Assembly: GCF_005233515.1 (NCBI RefSeq)
Contig: NZ_QFZZ01000004.1
Location: 1 to 64,000 of the forward strand
Source of the DNA: Pseudomonas sp. CFBP13508
GTDB taxonomy: Bacteria; Pseudomonadota; Gammaproteobacteria; Pseudomonadales; Pseudomonadaceae
Length of the DNA stretch: 64,000 nt
Reading direction: 5' to 3'
Shown: piece after piece, positions 63,765 through 64,000 of the stretch
How the letters are laid out: each line of letters begins with the position of its first letter
How positions within the stretch are numbered: position 1 is the first letter of the stretch
Notes under the pieces: generated by a model
Databases searched by the model: none
Told to the model about the DNA's origin: nothing
What the model saw: the letters and a program-made list of their open reading frames with translations, nothing else
Translations under genes and position numbers: made by a program

Positions 63765-64000
63765 TTGTTCAAAAAGATCCTCGTTGTCTGCGTGGGCAAT
63801 ATATGCCGAAGTCCGACGGCCGAACTGCTGCTGCGCAACGCGCTGGGCCCGTCCGCCATCACCGTGTCCTCAGCCGGCCTGTCCGCCCGCGTCGGCGAGG
63901 GCGTGGAGGCCTCGGCGCGGCAGGTTCTCGAAGAGCACGGGCATTGCGCCGAGGCCTTCAAGGCGCGGCAACTGACTTCGGACATCGTCAATGACTCGGA
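63765..64000 (+). CDS. wzb: low-molecular-weight protein tyrosine phosphatase (Wzb type), 5' part
   Basis: The first 78 residues of a LMW-PTP, read from a TTG start with AGGA nine bases upstream: FKKILVVCVGNICRSPTAEL contains the P-loop CVGNICRS (C-x5-R-S), then SAGLSARVGEGVEASARQVL. The window ends inside the gene, so the C-terminal DP loop is not visible. In exopolysaccharide loci Wzb dephosphorylates the tyrosine kinase Wzc. Because of the TTG start, ATG-only gene finders can miss it or call wrong overlapping frames here. Confidence 0.85.
   Translation, partial: MFKKILVVCVGNICRSPTAELLLRNALGPSAITVSSAGLSARVGEGVEASARQVLEEHGHCAEAFKARQLTSDIVNDS

Noticed and set aside
63691..63994. Two overlapping ATG-started frames at the right end
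   Set aside because: They are other frames of the phosphatase gene, whose TTG-started frame carries the complete LMW-PTP P-loop.

Overview
The window reads as chromosome of a fluorescens-group Pseudomonas. Evidence: an RsmX-type small RNA, two families of REP-like inverted repeats that are typical of these genomes (elements carrying GTGGGAGCGAGC and elements carrying GATCGCAGCCTTCGGCAGC), a uniformly GC-rich coding background, and gene orders I recognise from memory of P. aeruginosa (lexA-sulA-topA-fadAB side, mfd-gap side, lolCDE, and copRS-queF-mlaA-tal). No plasmid, phage, insertion-sequence or CRISPR signature was seen. Species assignment and synteny are inference; nothing was searched.

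Layout. 1-70: the 3' end of a 5S rRNA with its terminator, so an rrn operon lies just to the left. 215-4177: an orphan PBP2-type transpeptidase, a small LprI-like secreted protein, an ADP-ribosylglycohydrolase with an altered metal-binding motif, and an SRPBCC protein. 4204-4398: an unannotated RsmX small RNA with its promoter and terminator. 4493-12039: acnA, rlmM, tusA, a MATE exporter, pdxB and a small conserved protein. 12298-19968: an ABC exporter, a Fic protein, slt, uup, uspA. 20072-24387: a membrane-anchored hypothetical, a candidate minus-strand small gene, and the fadBA beta-oxidation operon. 24483-30602: DUF1653, topA, two small conserved proteins, the SOS pair lexA-sulA and the divergent regulator psrA. 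30761-42676: two operons that run toward each other, nagZ-mtnP-SNF2 (plus) and mfd-csiV-SNF2 (minus); each ends in a SWIM/SNF2 helicase. 43046-50044: a long-form GAPDH, an MHS-type MFS transporter, apbE, sthA, a glycerophosphodiesterase and a PilZ protein. 50139-53388: lolC-lolD-lolE. 53486-57107: a copper two-component system, a divergent cupredoxin, and queF. 57295-62316: DUF4404, a degenerate HAD protein, mlaA, a response-regulator/PP2C phosphatase with a STAS partner, and tal. 62519-64000: a secreted glycoside hydrolase and, divergent from it, a truncated low-molecular-weight tyrosine phosphatase that probably opens an exopolysaccharide locus.

How the parts fit. Most genes are housekeeping: envelope building and lipoprotein traffic (PBP2, Slt, NagZ, CsiV, LolCDE, MlaA), fatty-acid oxidation with its regulator PsrA, DNA repair and the SOS response (LexA, SulA, Mfd, TopA), and central metabolism (AcnA, GAPDH, SthA, Tal). 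The less ordinary content is the RsmX RNA, the paired SNF2/SWIM helicases, the 50-residue minus-strand ORF with its own terminator, an ApbE flavin transferase without an Nqr operon beside it, and two enzyme-family proteins (DraG-like and HAD-like) that lack key catalytic residues. REP-like elements sit almost only between convergent genes.

I chose start codons from visible Shine-Dalgarno sequences and family alignment from memory; where this was uncertain the entry says so.
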